A stretch of DNA of 64,000 bases from Halocatena halophila (GTDB taxonomy: Archaea > Halobacteriota > Halobacteria > Halobacteriales > Haloarculaceae): contig CP071306.1 of NCBI GenBank assembly GCA_027563145.1, positions 744,001 through 808,000 on the forward strand, written 5' to 3'. The first letter of the stretch is position 1. The number at the start of each line of letters is the position of its first letter. A program made the position numbers and the translations under genes. A model generated the notes under the pieces. That model ran no database searches and was not told the DNA's origin. It worked only from the letters and a program-made list of their open reading frames with translations. Below are positions 8,241 through 17,734 of this stretch, piece after piece.

Positions 8241-9125
8241 ATGACTGGAAGCTCACTCGTGGTTTCCGAATCCACACCTGCAGAGGTATTCGGAAAACTC
8301 TCTCATCCGGTCCGTATCGAAATCCTCCAGGCGTTGGCCACCACAGAGACGCCATGTTCGTTCGGCGAGCTGCGTAGCGCCAGTTCGATCGACGATCCCG
8401 GACAGTTTAACTATCACATTCGCACGCTCGATGGAGCGTTCGTTAGCAACACCGACGATGGCTATGAGCTCTCCGTGGCGGGCCATCGCCTCGTCGGAGC
8501 AGTCCGGTCGGGCGTCGCAACGGAGCGATTCGAGTGTACTCAACTCTCACTCGACGGAAGCTGTCAGAGTTGCGGTGGCAATATCATCGCCTCGCTCGAC
8601 GATCGCACAATCGAGATTGCCTGTGACGATTGCACGGCGGTACACACCGAAGCGTCGCTGCCACCGGGATCGCTTGAGGGGGATTCTCCCGATTCAGTGG
8701 CGACGACGATCGATCGGTGGTGTAAACGAATGCAGGCCGACGCAGAACACGGAATCTGTCCGAACTGCAGCGCCGAACTGAATCGACGCGTCGTCATTCC
8801 AGCAGACGAAGACGCGCCCAACTGGCTCACCGGAGACGATCTAGAAGCCACCGTTTTGTACAACTGCGAACACTGTGGCGAACGCTTTCAGTCCGTCCTT
8901 CAGTACGCACTCCTCACCCATCCTGCGGTGATCAGCGCCTACTACGAGGCCGGTATCGATCTGCGAAATCGATTGAACTGGGAAATTCCAGGGATCGATT
9001 CCACGAGTGCCGAAGTCGCTGCTACCGATCCGCTCGCGGTTGTAGTCCCGTTCACGATTAATGATACTCGCCACCGATTCGTCGTGAACAGATCGCTCGA
9101 ACTGCTCGAAACACGGACAGACTGA
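8241..9125 (+). CDS. ArsR-like winged-helix protein with zinc-ribbon C-terminal half (DUF7351 type)
   Basis: 294 residues. The N-terminal 90 residues form an ArsR-type winged helix (FGKLSHPVRIEILQAL ... FNYHIRTLDGAFVS). Beyond it are paired cysteines (CQSCGG near 111, CDDC near 130, CPNCSAEL near 170, CEHCGERF near 209), consistent with zinc-binding ribbons. Many haloarchaea carry this architecture, annotated as DUF7347 plus DUF7351. It is probably a DNA-binding regulator that senses metal or redox state or a ligand; no target is apparent. It diverges from fxsA over 95 bases. Confidence 0.88.
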   Translation: MTGSSLVVSESTPAEVFGKLSHPVRIEILQALATTETPCSFGELRSASSIDDPGQFNYHIRTLDGAFVSNTDDGYELSVAGHRLVGAVRSGVATERFECTQLSLDGSCQSCGGNIIASLDDRTIEIACDDCTAVHTEASLPPGSLEGDSPDSVATTIDRWCKRMQADAEHGICPNCSAELNRRVVIPADEDAPNWLTGDDLEATVLYNCEHCGERFQSVLQYALLTHPAVISAYYEAGIDLRNRLNWEIPGIDSTSAEVAATDPLAVVVPFTINDTRHRFVVNRSLELLETRTD

Positions 9126-9216
9126 AAGTAGAGTGACAGAAACACGGTTCTACAACTAGCCCGATAGAAATATAATTCTACAAACATTTGAGATTCCATG
9201 TCTCCCAATCACGGCA

Positions 9217-10461
9217 ATGGGATCGCTCACGCAAAATCGGACGTATCTGCGGTTGTTGTGTGGTCGGATCGTTACGAACGCTGGCGATAGCATCTACGCG
9301 ATCGCCTCGATGTGGTTAGTGTACGAACTCAGCGGATCCTCTGTGTACACTGGGATTGCCGGTGCCGTTATGTTCGCAGCGTAGCCGTTGCAAGTGTTGC
9401 TGGGACCGCTGATCGATCGCGTGGCGATCCGACGGCTCCTGGTCGGAACGCAGACACTCCAGCTGCTCGGTGTGCTCACGATCGTCGCTCTCTACCAGCA
9501 CGGGCTGTTGACCGTCTGGCTGCTGATCGGCGTAATGGGCACACTCGAACTGTGCAACCAGATCGTGTATCCGGCCCAGAGCGCCGTATTGCCACGAATC
9601 GTCGACGATTCGCAACTCGCTCGTGCGAACGCCTGGTTTTCGATGAGCTACCAGGGGGTGGACGCTATTTTCAATGCGGTAAGCGGCGGATTGATCGCAC
9701 TCGTTGGTGGCACAATCCGTGTATTTATTCTCGATGCCGTGACGTTCGTGATCGCCATCGTGGCCTTCTGGGGACTCTCGATTCAACCACAGGGTGACAA
9801 TAGCTCCGAAAACGACGACGAGCAGTATATCGAAGCACTCACCGCTGGTGTCACCTATCTTCGGGGCTCGCTGATTCCGTGGCTATTGGGCCCGGCAGTG
9901 ATCGCAAATTTTGCATTCGGCGTGGTTATCGTCACGCTCCCAGCATTTGGAGCGGCCAACGGCGGTGCGTGGGTCTACGGGCTGCTGGGCGGATCGATGG
10001 GTGCCGGACGATTCGTCGGCACCATCATCGGACCACGCCTCGAAACGGTTCCGTACGGCGTGGTGCGGATCGTTGGGAGTCTCCTTGGCTGTGGTGCGCT
10101 GGTGGTCGCCCTGCTGCGTTCGTCGGTGTGGTTGATCATCATCGCGTTCGGACTGAGCACCATACCGAGTGGCGCTGTGGGAGTGCTCGGTGCGACGCTG
10201 TTTCAGACCGGGGTCGCAAACGACCGCCTCGGTCGGATCATCGCTATCAGAAACGCCACGAGCACGCTGTTGCTTCCACTCGGTGCTGCGATCGGGGGCG
10301 TGCTCGCAACGCAGTTTTCGCCGGCGATCGGGCTAGTGGCGATGGCAGGCGCTAATCTGATCACGGCCATGGTGTTTGGTCTGCACCCACGACTCAGGCG
10401 ACTCCCAGCGGTCAACACCGTCGATGAGATGACTCTTGGACTCGCCGACAAAACGAGCTGA
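9217..10461 (+). pseudogene. MFS transporter interrupted by an in-frame TAG
   Basis: Reading from the ATG at 9217 gives MGSLTQNRTYLRLLCGRIVT and 55 codons of a typical major-facilitator N-terminus. A TAG at 9382-9384 follows, and the same frame then continues without interruption to 10461 (PLQVLLGPLIDR and about ten more helices). The stop lies in the conserved loop before helix 2, where relatives have a sense codon; a single G-to-A change in a Trp codon would explain it. Restart at TTG 9388 would give a protein without helix 1. No other lesion is visible, so the inactivation is recent. Confidence 0.8.
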
Positions 10462-10472
10462 GAAATCGGCCG

Positions 10473-11426
10473 CTATTCGGTCGTTGGCTCGTCTGCGTCG
10501 ATTTCCTCGTCGAGTTCCTCAGCGATCTCGTCGGCATCAACGTCAACGTCTTCGAGCGCCTCTTCGAGGTCACCGCCACCCATCATTCCTGGCATGCCCA
10601 TGCCACCCATCGGGTTGCCATCAATGACTTCCTGGACGATGACGCGATCGATGCCAACCTGATCGATCAGCTGCTGGGCGATCTGCTGTTTCTGGAACAT
10701 CCACTGCTGATTCATCGCCAGCTGTGGGTCCGAATCGATGTAGAGTGTCTCCTTTTCGACCGTCACGGTTTCGGTCTCAGGCTCACCTTCATCATCATCG
10801 TCGCTCTCGACGACCTGCTCTTCTTCGACTTCGTCAGTCTCGATGAACATGTCGAGATCCATGTCGAAGAACATATTCATCAGGCCCTGTGCCTGCTCAA
10901 GTTCGTCTTCAACCTCTCCGACGATCTCGTACTCGTATTCGATGTCGTCACCGGCGAGCGGGTGATTGAAGTCAACGCGTGCGCGGCCGCCAATGATCGT
11001 CTCGAGATAGCCCTGCTGGCCGTCGATCTGGACTGCGGCTCCGGGATAGCGGTCGTCCTCGGGAACCTTGTCCGTGCTGACCGTCCGGACCTCCTCCTGG
11101 TCGTACTCGCCGAACGCCTCTGGGGCAGGGACGGTGACCGATCCGCTGTCACCAACCTCGCTCCCTTCGATCTCCTCCTCAACGCCCTCGAAGATGTGTC
11201 CAGAGCCGAGAACGATCACGCGCGGCTCGAACGTCCCCTCGTCGGCGACGCCTTCCTCCTCAGCGACTTCCTCGTCGGTCGTATCGACGAGCGAACCGTC
11301 TTCAACAGTTCGTGCCGTGTAGGCGAGACGGACGAAATCGCCATCCTGAAGGCCGTTCTCTGTGCTTTCTGCTGCTTCCTCGGACGCCTGGGTCTCCTCT
11401 GCAGACTCGTCTGATTCTCCAGTCAT
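10473..11426 (-). CDS. FKBP-type peptidyl-prolyl cis-trans isomerase (SlyD-like)
   Basis: 317 residues from the ATG at 11426. It is a protein-folding helper in the cytoplasm. A very acidic N-terminal leader (about 30 residues) precedes the FKBP domain (DGDFVRLAYTARTVEDG ... ), which is interrupted by an IF chaperone insert as in SlyD. The domain closes with the family motif VDFNHPLAG near residue 155. A long haloarchaeal extension follows, with an acidic stretch, a Gly/Met-rich patch (GMPGMMGGG) and an acidic coil at the end. It is convergent with the MFS pseudogene. Confidence 0.93.
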   Translation of the reverse strand: MTGESDESAEETQASEEAAESTENGLQDGDFVRLAYTARTVEDGSLVDTTDEEVAEEEGVADEGTFEPRVIVLGSGHIFEGVEEEIEGSEVGDSGSVTVPAPEAFGEYDQEEVRTVSTDKVPEDDRYPGAAVQIDGQQGYLETIIGGRARVDFNHPLAGDDIEYEYEIVGEVEDELEQAQGLMNMFFDMDLDMFIETDEVEEEQVVESDDDDEGEPETETVTVEKETLYIDSDPQLAMNQQWMFQKQQIAQQLIDQVGIDRVIVQEVIDGNPMGGMGMPGMMGGGDLEEALEDVDVDADEIAEELDEEIDADEPTTE

Positions 11427-11522
11427 AATGAATACGTCTTCCGATACGCCCTTAACCGTCACGTTTCCAATGACGGAGTGTGCGAACGACTCACGCCACC
11501 AAATGCAATCTATCGAACTCAG

Positions 11523-12074
11523 GTGAGTAGTTCCGTGTACGAAGTTGAAATTAAAGTGCAAGCTGCACACGAGGAGGTCCGCTCGAAACTGGACGAACAG
11601 GGTGCCACTCGCCTTGAGCGGGTACTGCAGACCGATACCTACTACGACGCACCTCACCGTGATTTCAAAGCCACCGATGAAGCCCTGCGAATCCGCCGAG
11701 AACACAACCGCGACGCTGATACACTCATCCATCAGCTCACCTACAAAGGACCGCGCATCGACGACAACTCCAAAACACGCATCGAACACGAGATGGAGAT
11801 CGACGCGCCGTCCACCATGGACGCAATACTCCTCGCGCTCGGGTTCGAGCCCGCAGCAACCGTCGAGAAACTGCGACGGCGATACCGGCTCGAAGCGTAC
11901 ACCATCACGCTCGATGCCGTCACCGACCTCGGCGAATTCGTCGAGATCGAAACGGCAGTCGAATCGAAAGCAGCCGTCCCTGCGGCACGAAGTCAAGCGT
12001 TCGAACACTGTCGTTCACTCGGGCTCGATCCGGACGAACAACTCACCACTTCGTATCTCGGACTATTGAAATAA
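11523..12074 (+). CDS. CYTH-domain protein (class IV adenylate cyclase CyaB / triphosphatase family)
   Basis: 183 residues starting at GTG 11523 (MSSSVYEVEIKV). The defining ExExK motif is EVEIK at residues 7-11. Conserved basic and acidic residues of the triphosphate tunnel follow (ALRIRRE, HQLTYKGP, TRIEHEMEI, GEFVEIET). Archaeal members are annotated as CyaB, but thiamine-triphosphatase or inorganic triphosphatase activity is equally likely. Alternative starts are GTG 11535 and an upstream one at 11478. It diverges from the FKBP gene. Confidence 0.88.
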   Translation: MSSSVYEVEIKVQAAHEEVRSKLDEQGATRLERVLQTDTYYDAPHRDFKATDEALRIRREHNRDADTLIHQLTYKGPRIDDNSKTRIEHEMEIDAPSTMDAILLALGFEPAATVEKLRRRYRLEAYTITLDAVTDLGEFVEIETAVESKAAVPAARSQAFEHCRSLGLDPDEQLTTSYLGLLK

Positions 12075-12144
12075 CTATTAGTTATCAAAATAGCGGCGAA
12101 GGTTTCCGTAAGTTATAGAACCGGTCATAGCCAAAAGCTCGAAA

Positions 12145-13350
12145 ATGAGCAGTCGGAACATCCAGGTCGAGCCGATGCGTCGGCGTGCCGTTGAGGATCA
12201 GGCCGTCGAAATCGTCGAGCGCAAAGGGATTGGACACCCAGATTCCATCTGTGACGGCGTAGCAGAACACGTCTCGGCAACGCTCGCACGTGAATACATC
12301 GATCGAGTGGGGCGCGTGCTCCACTACAACACTGACGAAACACAGCTCGTTGCGGGGTCGGCCGTCCCTGCATTCGGTGGTGGAGAGCTAACCGAACCGA
12401 TCTATCTGTTGATCGTCGGGCGAGCAACGCGAGAGTATCAGGGGACGACAATCCCGACGGAGACGATCGCACTGCGAGCCGCACGCGAGTATCTCAGCAA
12501 GGAGCTGCCGGAACTCGATCTCGGAACAGACATCGTGATCGATGTCGATCTGGGCGAGGGAAGCGGCGATCTACGCGAGGTGTTCGGCGACGAGGGACAA
12601 TCCGTGCCGATGGCAAACGACACAAGCTTTGGCGTGGGTCACGCACCGCTCACCGAAACCGAACGGATCGTCAAAACCACCGAACGCCGTCTCAACACCG
12701 AATTCGCCGCAGATCATCCCGAGATCGGAACGGACGTGAAGGTTATGGGAAAACGCGAAGGCGATCAGATCGACGTGACGGTCGCAGCAGCACTGGTCGA
12801 CCGGCATCTCGACGATATGACGGGATATCGGTCGTCGATCGATGCGATCGAATCGTTCGTCAAGTCACTCGCAACAGAGATCACTGATCGGGAGGTTTCT
12901 GTCTACGTCAACACGGCAGACGACTACGAGGAGGGAGCGATCTATCTGACCACCACTGGCACCAGTGCCGAACAGGGTGACGACGGATCAGTTGGTCGAG
13001 GAAACCGGGCGAACGGTCTGATCACACCGAATCGATCGATGAGCATGGAAGCCACCAGCGGAAAGAATCCGGTCAACCACATCGGCAAGATCTATAATCT
13101 GCTCTCGACGGAGATTGCCACCCGTGTTGTCGATGAGGTCGATGGGATTCGCGAGATCCGCATCCGACTGCTCTCGCAGATCGGCCAGCCGATCGATCAT
13201 CCACACGTCGCTGACGCCGCCGTCGTCACTGAATCGGACGTGGCGCTTGGCGACATTGAAGACGACGTAACGGCAATCATCGACGAGGCGCTCGCCGACG
13301 TAACGTCGCTCACCGAACGGGTTATCGCGGGAGAACGCACTACATTCTGA
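12145..13350 (+). CDS. mat: S-adenosylmethionine synthetase, archaeal type (MAT)
   Basis: 401 residues, the normal length for archaeal MAT. It makes S-adenosylmethionine from methionine and ATP. Diagnostic segments include [17 protein letters not shown] near residue 27, the glycine-rich [20 protein letters not shown] near 280-299, and [13 protein letters not shown]. The fold is unrelated in sequence to bacterial MetK. An AT-rich stretch 12075-12110 is a plausible promoter. Methionine itself would come from the split synthase at 25.7-27.8 kb. Confidence 0.96.
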   Translation: MSSRNIQVEPMRRRAVEDQAVEIVERKGIGHPDSICDGVAEHVSATLAREYIDRVGRVLHYNTDETQLVAGSAVPAFGGGELTEPIYLLIVGRATREYQGTTIPTETIALRAAREYLSKELPELDLGTDIVIDVDLGEGSGDLREVFGDEGQSVPMANDTSFGVGHAPLTETERIVKTTERRLNTEFAADHPEIGTDVKVMGKREGDQIDVTVAAALVDRHLDDMTGYRSSIDAIESFVKSLATEITDREVSVYVNTADDYEEGAIYLTTTGTSAEQGDDGSVGRGNRANGLITPNRSMSMEATSGKNPVNHIGKIYNLLSTEIATRVVDEVDGIREIRIRLLSQIGQPIDHPHVADAAVVTESDVALGDIEDDVTAIIDEALADVTSLTERVIAGERTTF

Positions 13351-13407
13351 AAGTAGAACAGCTCTCGAAGGGAAACCGCTATACGGACGGTGCGTGAAGC
13401 CGATTCT

Positions 13408-13875
13408 ATGACGACGGTCTGTCTCCTCGGCAAGCCGGAGTACGATCTCCGAACGGAGCTACTCTCCAGACAGACCGCACGCCGGGCGTTATCGACCTAC
13501 CAGCTCAGACAGCCCTACGAGAACACAATCGCCATCCAGACGATCAGTCTCGGTGCGGCGGTCGCATTCTGTAACGATCTTAACTGGTATCTGGTTCGGT
13601 TCACCGACGACGTACTCATCCGTGAACCCTCGATTACGGACACCGAATGGCTCTCGAAACCGCTGGCGATTGCCATCAGAGAAAACGAAACCGATCCAGA
13701 CACCATTGGACCACACCTGAAAGTGTTCGGCGTCGAACCGCTACAAGAGGGACCACCGAAGCTGGTCGAGCCGATGTACGCCACCATGATCGACGGCTCG
13801 GTTCCGGAGTACGATCTTCGCCCAGTAGAGCGGACAGAGACAGTGTACGTAACCCAATCCGAGTGGGGTGACTGA
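13408..13875 (+). CDS. DUF5804 family protein
   Basis: 155 residues from the ATG at 13408. It begins MTTVCLLGKPEYDLRTELLSR and contains LGAAVAFCNDLNWYLVRF near the middle, which I recognise as the haloarchaeal DUF5804 family. It is soluble, without membrane segments or a known catalytic motif. Function unknown. The next gene starts 2 bases after its stop, so the two are probably co-transcribed. Confidence 0.8.
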   Translation: MTTVCLLGKPEYDLRTELLSRQTARRALSTYQLRQPYENTIAIQTISLGAAVAFCNDLNWYLVRFTDDVLIREPSITDTEWLSKPLAIAIRENETDPDTIGPHLKVFGVEPLQEGPPKLVEPMYATMIDGSVPEYDLRPVERTETVYVTQSEWGD

Positions 13876-13877
13876 GC

Positions 13878-14750
13878 GTGGCCACGGAAATCACAACGAG
13901 ACGCCAACTCGAACTGGGCACCCATTGTCTCTCGTATCTCGAAGCTGGCGATCCGGACGCTCCATCGATCGTTCTCTGTCACGGAGGGGGATTCGACGCA
14001 GCAATGGTTTCCTGGCGGTCGATCATTCCACGATTGGCAGAAACACACCACGTGATCGCACCGGACTGGCCAGGATTCGGAGAAAGTGCATCACCGCCGT
14101 TTGAGCCAAGCCTGGATTTCTATGTCGAGACGCTAGGGAATGTTCGTGAACAGCTTACACTCGACGCGCCAGTGCTCTGTGGCGTATCGATGGGGGGCGC
14201 GATAGCGATTGGCGACGCGCTCGCCAATCCAGAGCAGGTTCGAAAGCTGATAGCGATCGACAGTTACGGACTCGGATCGGCAGTTCCCGGCGGGCACCTC
14301 AGCACCACACTCGTTCACACACCAGCGTTCGATTGGCTCTGGTCGGCAATAGCGCAGAATCGCCAGCTTGCAGCCGCGAGCGTCCGGTTTGCCGTTCATC
14401 CAGCCAATCGCTCAGAGGCGCTGCTTGAGGACGTGCTTACTGAACTCAAGCGATCAGACGCCACCAAAGCGTGGCAGTCCGTCCAGCGAAAGGAACTCCG
14501 TGGCGGGACGCTCCAAACCGATTATCGAGATCGGCTCGGAGAGCTCTCTATGCCGGTGTGTTACGTCCATGGCGAAGAAGACCGTCTCGTTCCGGTTGAT
14601 TGGTCCAGACGGGCGCATCGGCTGACTCCAGAGAGTGAGCTGACGGTATTTTCGCCGTGTGGCCACTGGACGCCACGTGAACGGCCGGATTCGCTCATCG
14701 AAACACTCGAATCCTTTCTCGGGACGGCGACGGCCAATCGTGGAGAGTAA
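13878..14750 (+). CDS. Alpha/beta hydrolase
   Basis: 290 residues beginning at GTG 13878. Alpha/beta-hydrolase hallmarks: oxyanion-hole motif CHGGGFD near 34-40, nucleophile elbow GVSMGG with Ser104, an acid in GEEDRLVP, and the final His in [11 protein letters not shown] cap region lies between residues about 130 and 220. The closest general match is the 2-hydroxy-6-oxo-dienoate hydrolase/esterase branch, but the substrate cannot be assigned. It follows the DUF5804 gene with a 2-base gap and overlaps no neighbour. Confidence 0.9.
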   Translation: MATEITTRRQLELGTHCLSYLEAGDPDAPSIVLCHGGGFDAAMVSWRSIIPRLAETHHVIAPDWPGFGESASPPFEPSLDFYVETLGNVREQLTLDAPVLCGVSMGGAIAIGDALANPEQVRKLIAIDSYGLGSAVPGGHLSTTLVHTPAFDWLWSAIAQNRQLAAASVRFAVHPANRSEALLEDVLTELKRSDATKAWQSVQRKELRGGTLQTDYRDRLGELSMPVCYVHGEEDRLVPVDWSRRAHRLTPESELTVFSPCGHWTPRERPDSLIETLESFLGTATANRGE

Positions 14751-14753
14751 GTG

Positions 14754-14760
14754 TTTATCC
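14754..14760 (+). promoter_or_regulatory. TATA-like box for gshA
   Basis: TTTATCC lies 28 bases before the ATG at 14782. This spacing fits a leaderless haloarchaeal transcript and favours that ATG over the one at 14770. Confidence 0.45.
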
Positions 14761-14781
14761 ACCGGAGAAATGAGTCCGAGT

Positions 14782-15918
14782 ATGAGTACGGAGCGGAGTG
14801 GTGATGATTCACCGGCCCGATCGGCCACCGGCGTTCCCGAGATCGGCTCAGCGGACGCGTTCGATCGCCTTGGTACGATCGGCATCGAAGAAGAGTTTTA
14901 CGTCGTTGACGATTCAGGGCGGCCGACGGCGGGAACTGACGAGCTTGTTTATGAGAGTACTCCACCCGAGATTCTCACTGATCGACTCGATCACGAGCTG
15001 TTCAAATGCGTGATCGAAACACAGACACCCACGCTCGATGGGGTAGATGAAGTCTCCAAGACGCTCAGAGCGGTTCGCTCAGCACTGGTCGATCACGCCA
15101 CAGAGCACGGGTTCTCGATTGGGGCCGCCGGGCTTCATCCGGCAGCCCTGTGGCGCGAACTCGAACACGCAGAGAAACCACGGTATCGGTCGCAGCTTGA
15201 GCGCATTCAGTATCCACAACATCGAAACACGACCACAGGACTCCACGTTCACGTTGGTGTCGATGACGCCGATAAAGCGACGTGGATCGCCAATCGCCTC
15301 CGGTGGCATCTCCCAATCATGTTGGCGCTATCCGCAAATTCTCCGTACTGGAACGGCTACGATACAGGATTGGCCTCAGCGCGTGCAAAGATCTTTGAAG
15401 GATTGCCGAACACCGGTATGCCGACCCGATTTGACGATTTCGACGACTATCTCGCGCTTGAACGGACGATGCTCGAAACCGGTTCGATCAACGACCGGGG
15501 CGAGCTCTGGTATGAAGTTCGACCACACTCCGTTCATGGAACGGTCGAAGTGCGAACCCCAGACGCACAGGGCGACCCCGAAAATGTCGTCGCGTTCGTC
15601 GAATACACCCACGCACTCGTCATGGATCTCGCGGCCAGATATGAAGACGGAGAGCACCACCAGCAATCAGCCAACCACCGCAGGGAAACCCTGGACGAGA
15701 ACAAATGGCGAGCAATCCGTCACGGACACGACGCCTCGTTCATCGATCGCAACGGTTCCGACGTTGTCGGACTCGGAGAGCTCGTCGACCGAGAGGCCCA
15801 GCGGCTCGGAATCAGTGGAATTCGTGACCTCTACGAACAGGAAAGCGGGGCAAACCGCCAGCGGCGCATTCTCGAAGAACACGGTATCGACGAGCTTTGT
15901 CGATCGTTGATTATTTAA
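14782..15918 (+). CDS. gshA: Glutamate-cysteine ligase, haloarchaeal type
   Basis: 378 residues from the ATG at 14782. It joins glutamate and cysteine; haloarchaea use gamma-glutamylcysteine rather than glutathione as a main thiol. It belongs to the GCS2 family: [12 protein letters not shown] near residue 34 carries the metal-binding glutamates, HVHVGVDD near 156 holds a conserved His pair, and [13 protein letters not shown] follows near 190. The length fits the family. The start was chosen from the TATA spacing; the alternative at 14770 adds four residues. Confidence 0.93.
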   Translation: MSTERSGDDSPARSATGVPEIGSADAFDRLGTIGIEEEFYVVDDSGRPTAGTDELVYESTPPEILTDRLDHELFKCVIETQTPTLDGVDEVSKTLRAVRSALVDHATEHGFSIGAAGLHPAALWRELEHAEKPRYRSQLERIQYPQHRNTTTGLHVHVGVDDADKATWIANRLRWHLPIMLALSANSPYWNGYDTGLASARAKIFEGLPNTGMPTRFDDFDDYLALERTMLETGSINDRGELWYEVRPHSVHGTVEVRTPDAQGDPENVVAFVEYTHALVMDLAARYEDGEHHQQSANHRRETLDENKWRAIRHGHDASFIDRNGSDVVGLGELVDREAQRLGISGIRDLYEQESGANRQRRILEEHGIDELCRSLII

Positions 15919-15969
15919 TGAAAGATTGATATAATCTCGCTGAGTGGCTGTGAATCGACCAGCAAGGAA

Positions 15970-15980
15970 GGTTTTATATC
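15970..15980 (+). promoter_or_regulatory. TATA-like box of the following HTH gene
   Basis: GGTTTTATATC lies about 38 bases before the ATG at 16015, predicting a start site around 16003 and a very short leader. Confidence 0.4.
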
Positions 15981-16014
15981 CGTGAGATTCCACAGCACGT
16001 ACGGTGGTTGCTCC

Positions 16015-16560
16015 ATGTCCCCCAATAACACGGCCGATAAATGTAGGATTAATGATGGATTCTCCGATGAGTCAGTGCAGACTCGCATACGGGGGAGTTC
16101 TGCCACTGGCGAGATTGACGAATCACTGGTAGAGATACTGGCGTGGATACTCGAAACGGACACCAGGGCCAGAATATATCTGTATTTGCGCCAGCAGCCG
16201 GGGGTTACGAGCGAGGCGATTGCGACTGGAACGGGGCTGTATCCCAGTACGGTCCGCGAGACGCTCGCGGTGTTAGTCGATGAGGGGACAGTCATGCGTA
16301 ACGAGGAGCCGCTCAATGGCGTCGAGGGGAGTACGTACATTTATGAGGCAATTTCGCCAGAGCAGGTTGTTCTCGATGCCGCTGATACGATTCAGGAGCG
16401 GCTGAACACGGTGTTTCGGCTCGATGAGTTGCTCGGAGTGGCTGAGGACCGGACGTCTTCGAACCTCGATCGGTCAATTTCGATTGATCGGACCAATATA
16501 GAAGAATCTGTACCGGTGTCGGTGACGATTGCAGACGATGAGCGCGGCGAAGGCTCTTGA
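16015..16560 (+). CDS. Winged-helix transcriptional regulator
   Basis: 181 residues from the ATG at 16015. Residues about 40-110 form a winged helix (ESLVEILAWILETDTRARIYLYLRQ, then GLYPSTVRETLAVLVDEG and a wing with STYIYEAI) of the TrmB/MarR-like haloarchaeal type. The C-terminal 60 residues are predicted helical and may mediate dimerisation. No ligand pocket recognised. The stop is followed after about 115 bases by coaD. Target unknown. Confidence 0.8.
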   Translation: MSPNNTADKCRINDGFSDESVQTRIRGSSATGEIDESLVEILAWILETDTRARIYLYLRQQPGVTSEAIATGTGLYPSTVRETLAVLVDEGTVMRNEEPLNGVEGSTYIYEAISPEQVVLDAADTIQERLNTVFRLDELLGVAEDRTSSNLDRSISIDRTNIEESVPVSVTIADDERGEGS

Positions 16561-16674
16561 AGCGTCGAATCCACTGTTTTTCGTCGTACACAAATTTTTG
16601 TCACACGGAAAGTCCGACTGTCAGCGTTCTCTGAGCCGAAGCCCATAAGCCACGGGCGTTCCTCGTTCGGATAT

Positions 16675-17169
16675 ATGGAAGTCGCGCTCGGGGGGACGTT
16701 CGATCCGATTCACGACGGTCACCGAAAGCTGTTCGATCGAGCGTTTCAGCTTGGCGACGTAACGGTTGGGTTGACGAGCGACGAGCTGGCCCCAAAAACG
16801 CGCAATGAACAGCGGTACGTCCGTCCGTTCGACGAGCGCAAGGCCGCGCTTGAGTCGGAGTTACGCGCTATCGCCGCTGAGTACGACCAGGAGTTTGCAG
16901 TGCGTCGGCTCGATTCCCCAACTGGGATCGCGACGGAGGCTCAGTTCGATTATTTAATCGTTTCACCGGAGACCAAGACGACGGCATCGACGATCAACGA
17001 GATCCGAGAGGAGCGTGGCGTAGCGCCGCTGGAGATTGTCATTGTCGATCATCTTGCCGCCGAGGATGGCGAGCGGATTTCGAGCACGCGGATTGTAAAG
17101 GGTGAAATCGACGAACACGGCAACGTGACGCCCGAGCGGACCGGACGCGAGAATTTCGAAGCGGAGTGA
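16675..17169 (+). CDS. coaD: Phosphopantetheine adenylyltransferase, archaeal type
   Basis: 164 residues. It transfers AMP to 4'-phosphopantetheine, the penultimate step of coenzyme A synthesis. The nucleotidyltransferase motif GGTFDPIHDGH is at residues 6-16 and the ISSTRI motif is near 142. Archaeal PPAT is a distinct branch of the cytidylyltransferase-like superfamily, and the length fits. It is convergent with the mini-TFB gene, with a 1-base gap. Confidence 0.94.
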   Translation: MEVALGGTFDPIHDGHRKLFDRAFQLGDVTVGLTSDELAPKTRNEQRYVRPFDERKAALESELRAIAAEYDQEFAVRRLDSPTGIATEAQFDYLIVSPETKTTASTINEIREERGVAPLEIVIVDHLAAEDGERISSTRIVKGEIDEHGNVTPERTGRENFEAE

Positions 17170-17170
17170 G

Positions 17171-17479
17171 TCACCAGCGTGGTGGTTTGAGTCCGGCGTC
17201 TTCGATGAGTGTTTTCCAGCGCTGTTGAACCGTGAGCCTGGCGACATCCATCGCGTCAGCAACCGCCGACTGTGAGCGGCGCTCGCCGGTGATGAGCGCG
17301 CCAGCGTAGAGACTGGCTGCAGCACACGCGCGTTTCGACCGATTGTCTTCAGGCACTGTCGAGAGAAAGAGATCGACAGCGCGTGAAACCGTCGCACTCG
17401 AGAGCGAGAGCTGTTTGGCCCCCCGTTCGATGTCGGCGATCCAGCGGTCGTTTTCGAGCTGTTCGCGGGCTCGGTACAT
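17171..17479 (-). CDS. Short TFIIB-like (cyclin-box) protein
   Basis: 102 residues from the ATG at 17479. It aligns with one cyclin-fold repeat of archaeal transcription factor B: a helical N-part, then SKRACAAASLYAGALITGERRSQ and a helix-turn-helix-like VADAMDVARLTVQQRWKTL. It lacks the zinc ribbon and the second cyclin repeat of a full TFB (about 300 residues). It may modulate transcription initiation or be a reduced TFB relative, a type common in haloarchaea. The open frame continues upstream through tRNA-Leu, but that part is not protein-coding. Confidence 0.75.
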   Translation of the reverse strand: MYRAREQLENDRWIADIERGAKQLSLSSATVSRAVDLFLSTVPEDNRSKRACAAASLYAGALITGERRSQSAVADAMDVARLTVQQRWKTLIEDAGLKPPRW

Positions 17480-17566
17480 CTGTTCGAGGTGGGGAGTCGA
17501 TAGACAAATACATTGTGCTGGACGGAACGACAGACTTTTTCTATCGCTTGCAGTACGGTCTGATGC

Positions 17567-17650
17567 GCGTGGGTAGCCAAGCCAGGAAACGGCGCAGCGC
17601 TTAGGACGCTGTCTCGTAGGAGTCCGCCGGTTCAAATCCGGTCCCACGCA
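17567..17650 (+). tRNA. tRNA-Leu (anticodon TAG)
   Basis: 84 bases with a class II cloverleaf. Acceptor GCGTGGG pairs with CCCACGC, the anticodon loop CTTAGGA holds TAG, and a long variable arm precedes the T-arm GTTCAAATC. Discriminator A. No intron, no encoded CCA. Its 3' end has an inverted copy at 17677-17693 and a partial direct copy at 17719-17734. Confidence 0.94.
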
Positions 17651-17676
17651 GTGAACGAACACCGTGAGTGAACGGA

Positions 17677-17734
17677 GTGGGACCGGATTTGAATCAGGGA
17701 GCAGCTTGCTGCGACCGTGGTTCAAATCCGGTCC
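17677..17734 (+). repeat. tRNA-Leu-derived scar, left copy
   Basis: Bases 17677-17693 are an exact 17-base reverse complement of the tRNA-Leu 3' region (17631-17647). A small hairpin (GCAGCTTGCTGC, 17701-17712) comes next. Bases 17719-17734 then repeat 16 bases of the tRNA 3' region directly. Positions 17698-17731 recur with one mismatch at 19063-19096, on the other side of the acyltransferase gene. Confidence 0.75.

Noticed and set aside
9382..9384. Reading the internal TAG of the MFS gene as pyrrolysine
   Set aside because: Haloarchaea are not expected to have pyrrolysine machinery, none is present in the window, and an MFS loop is not a known pyrrolysine context.
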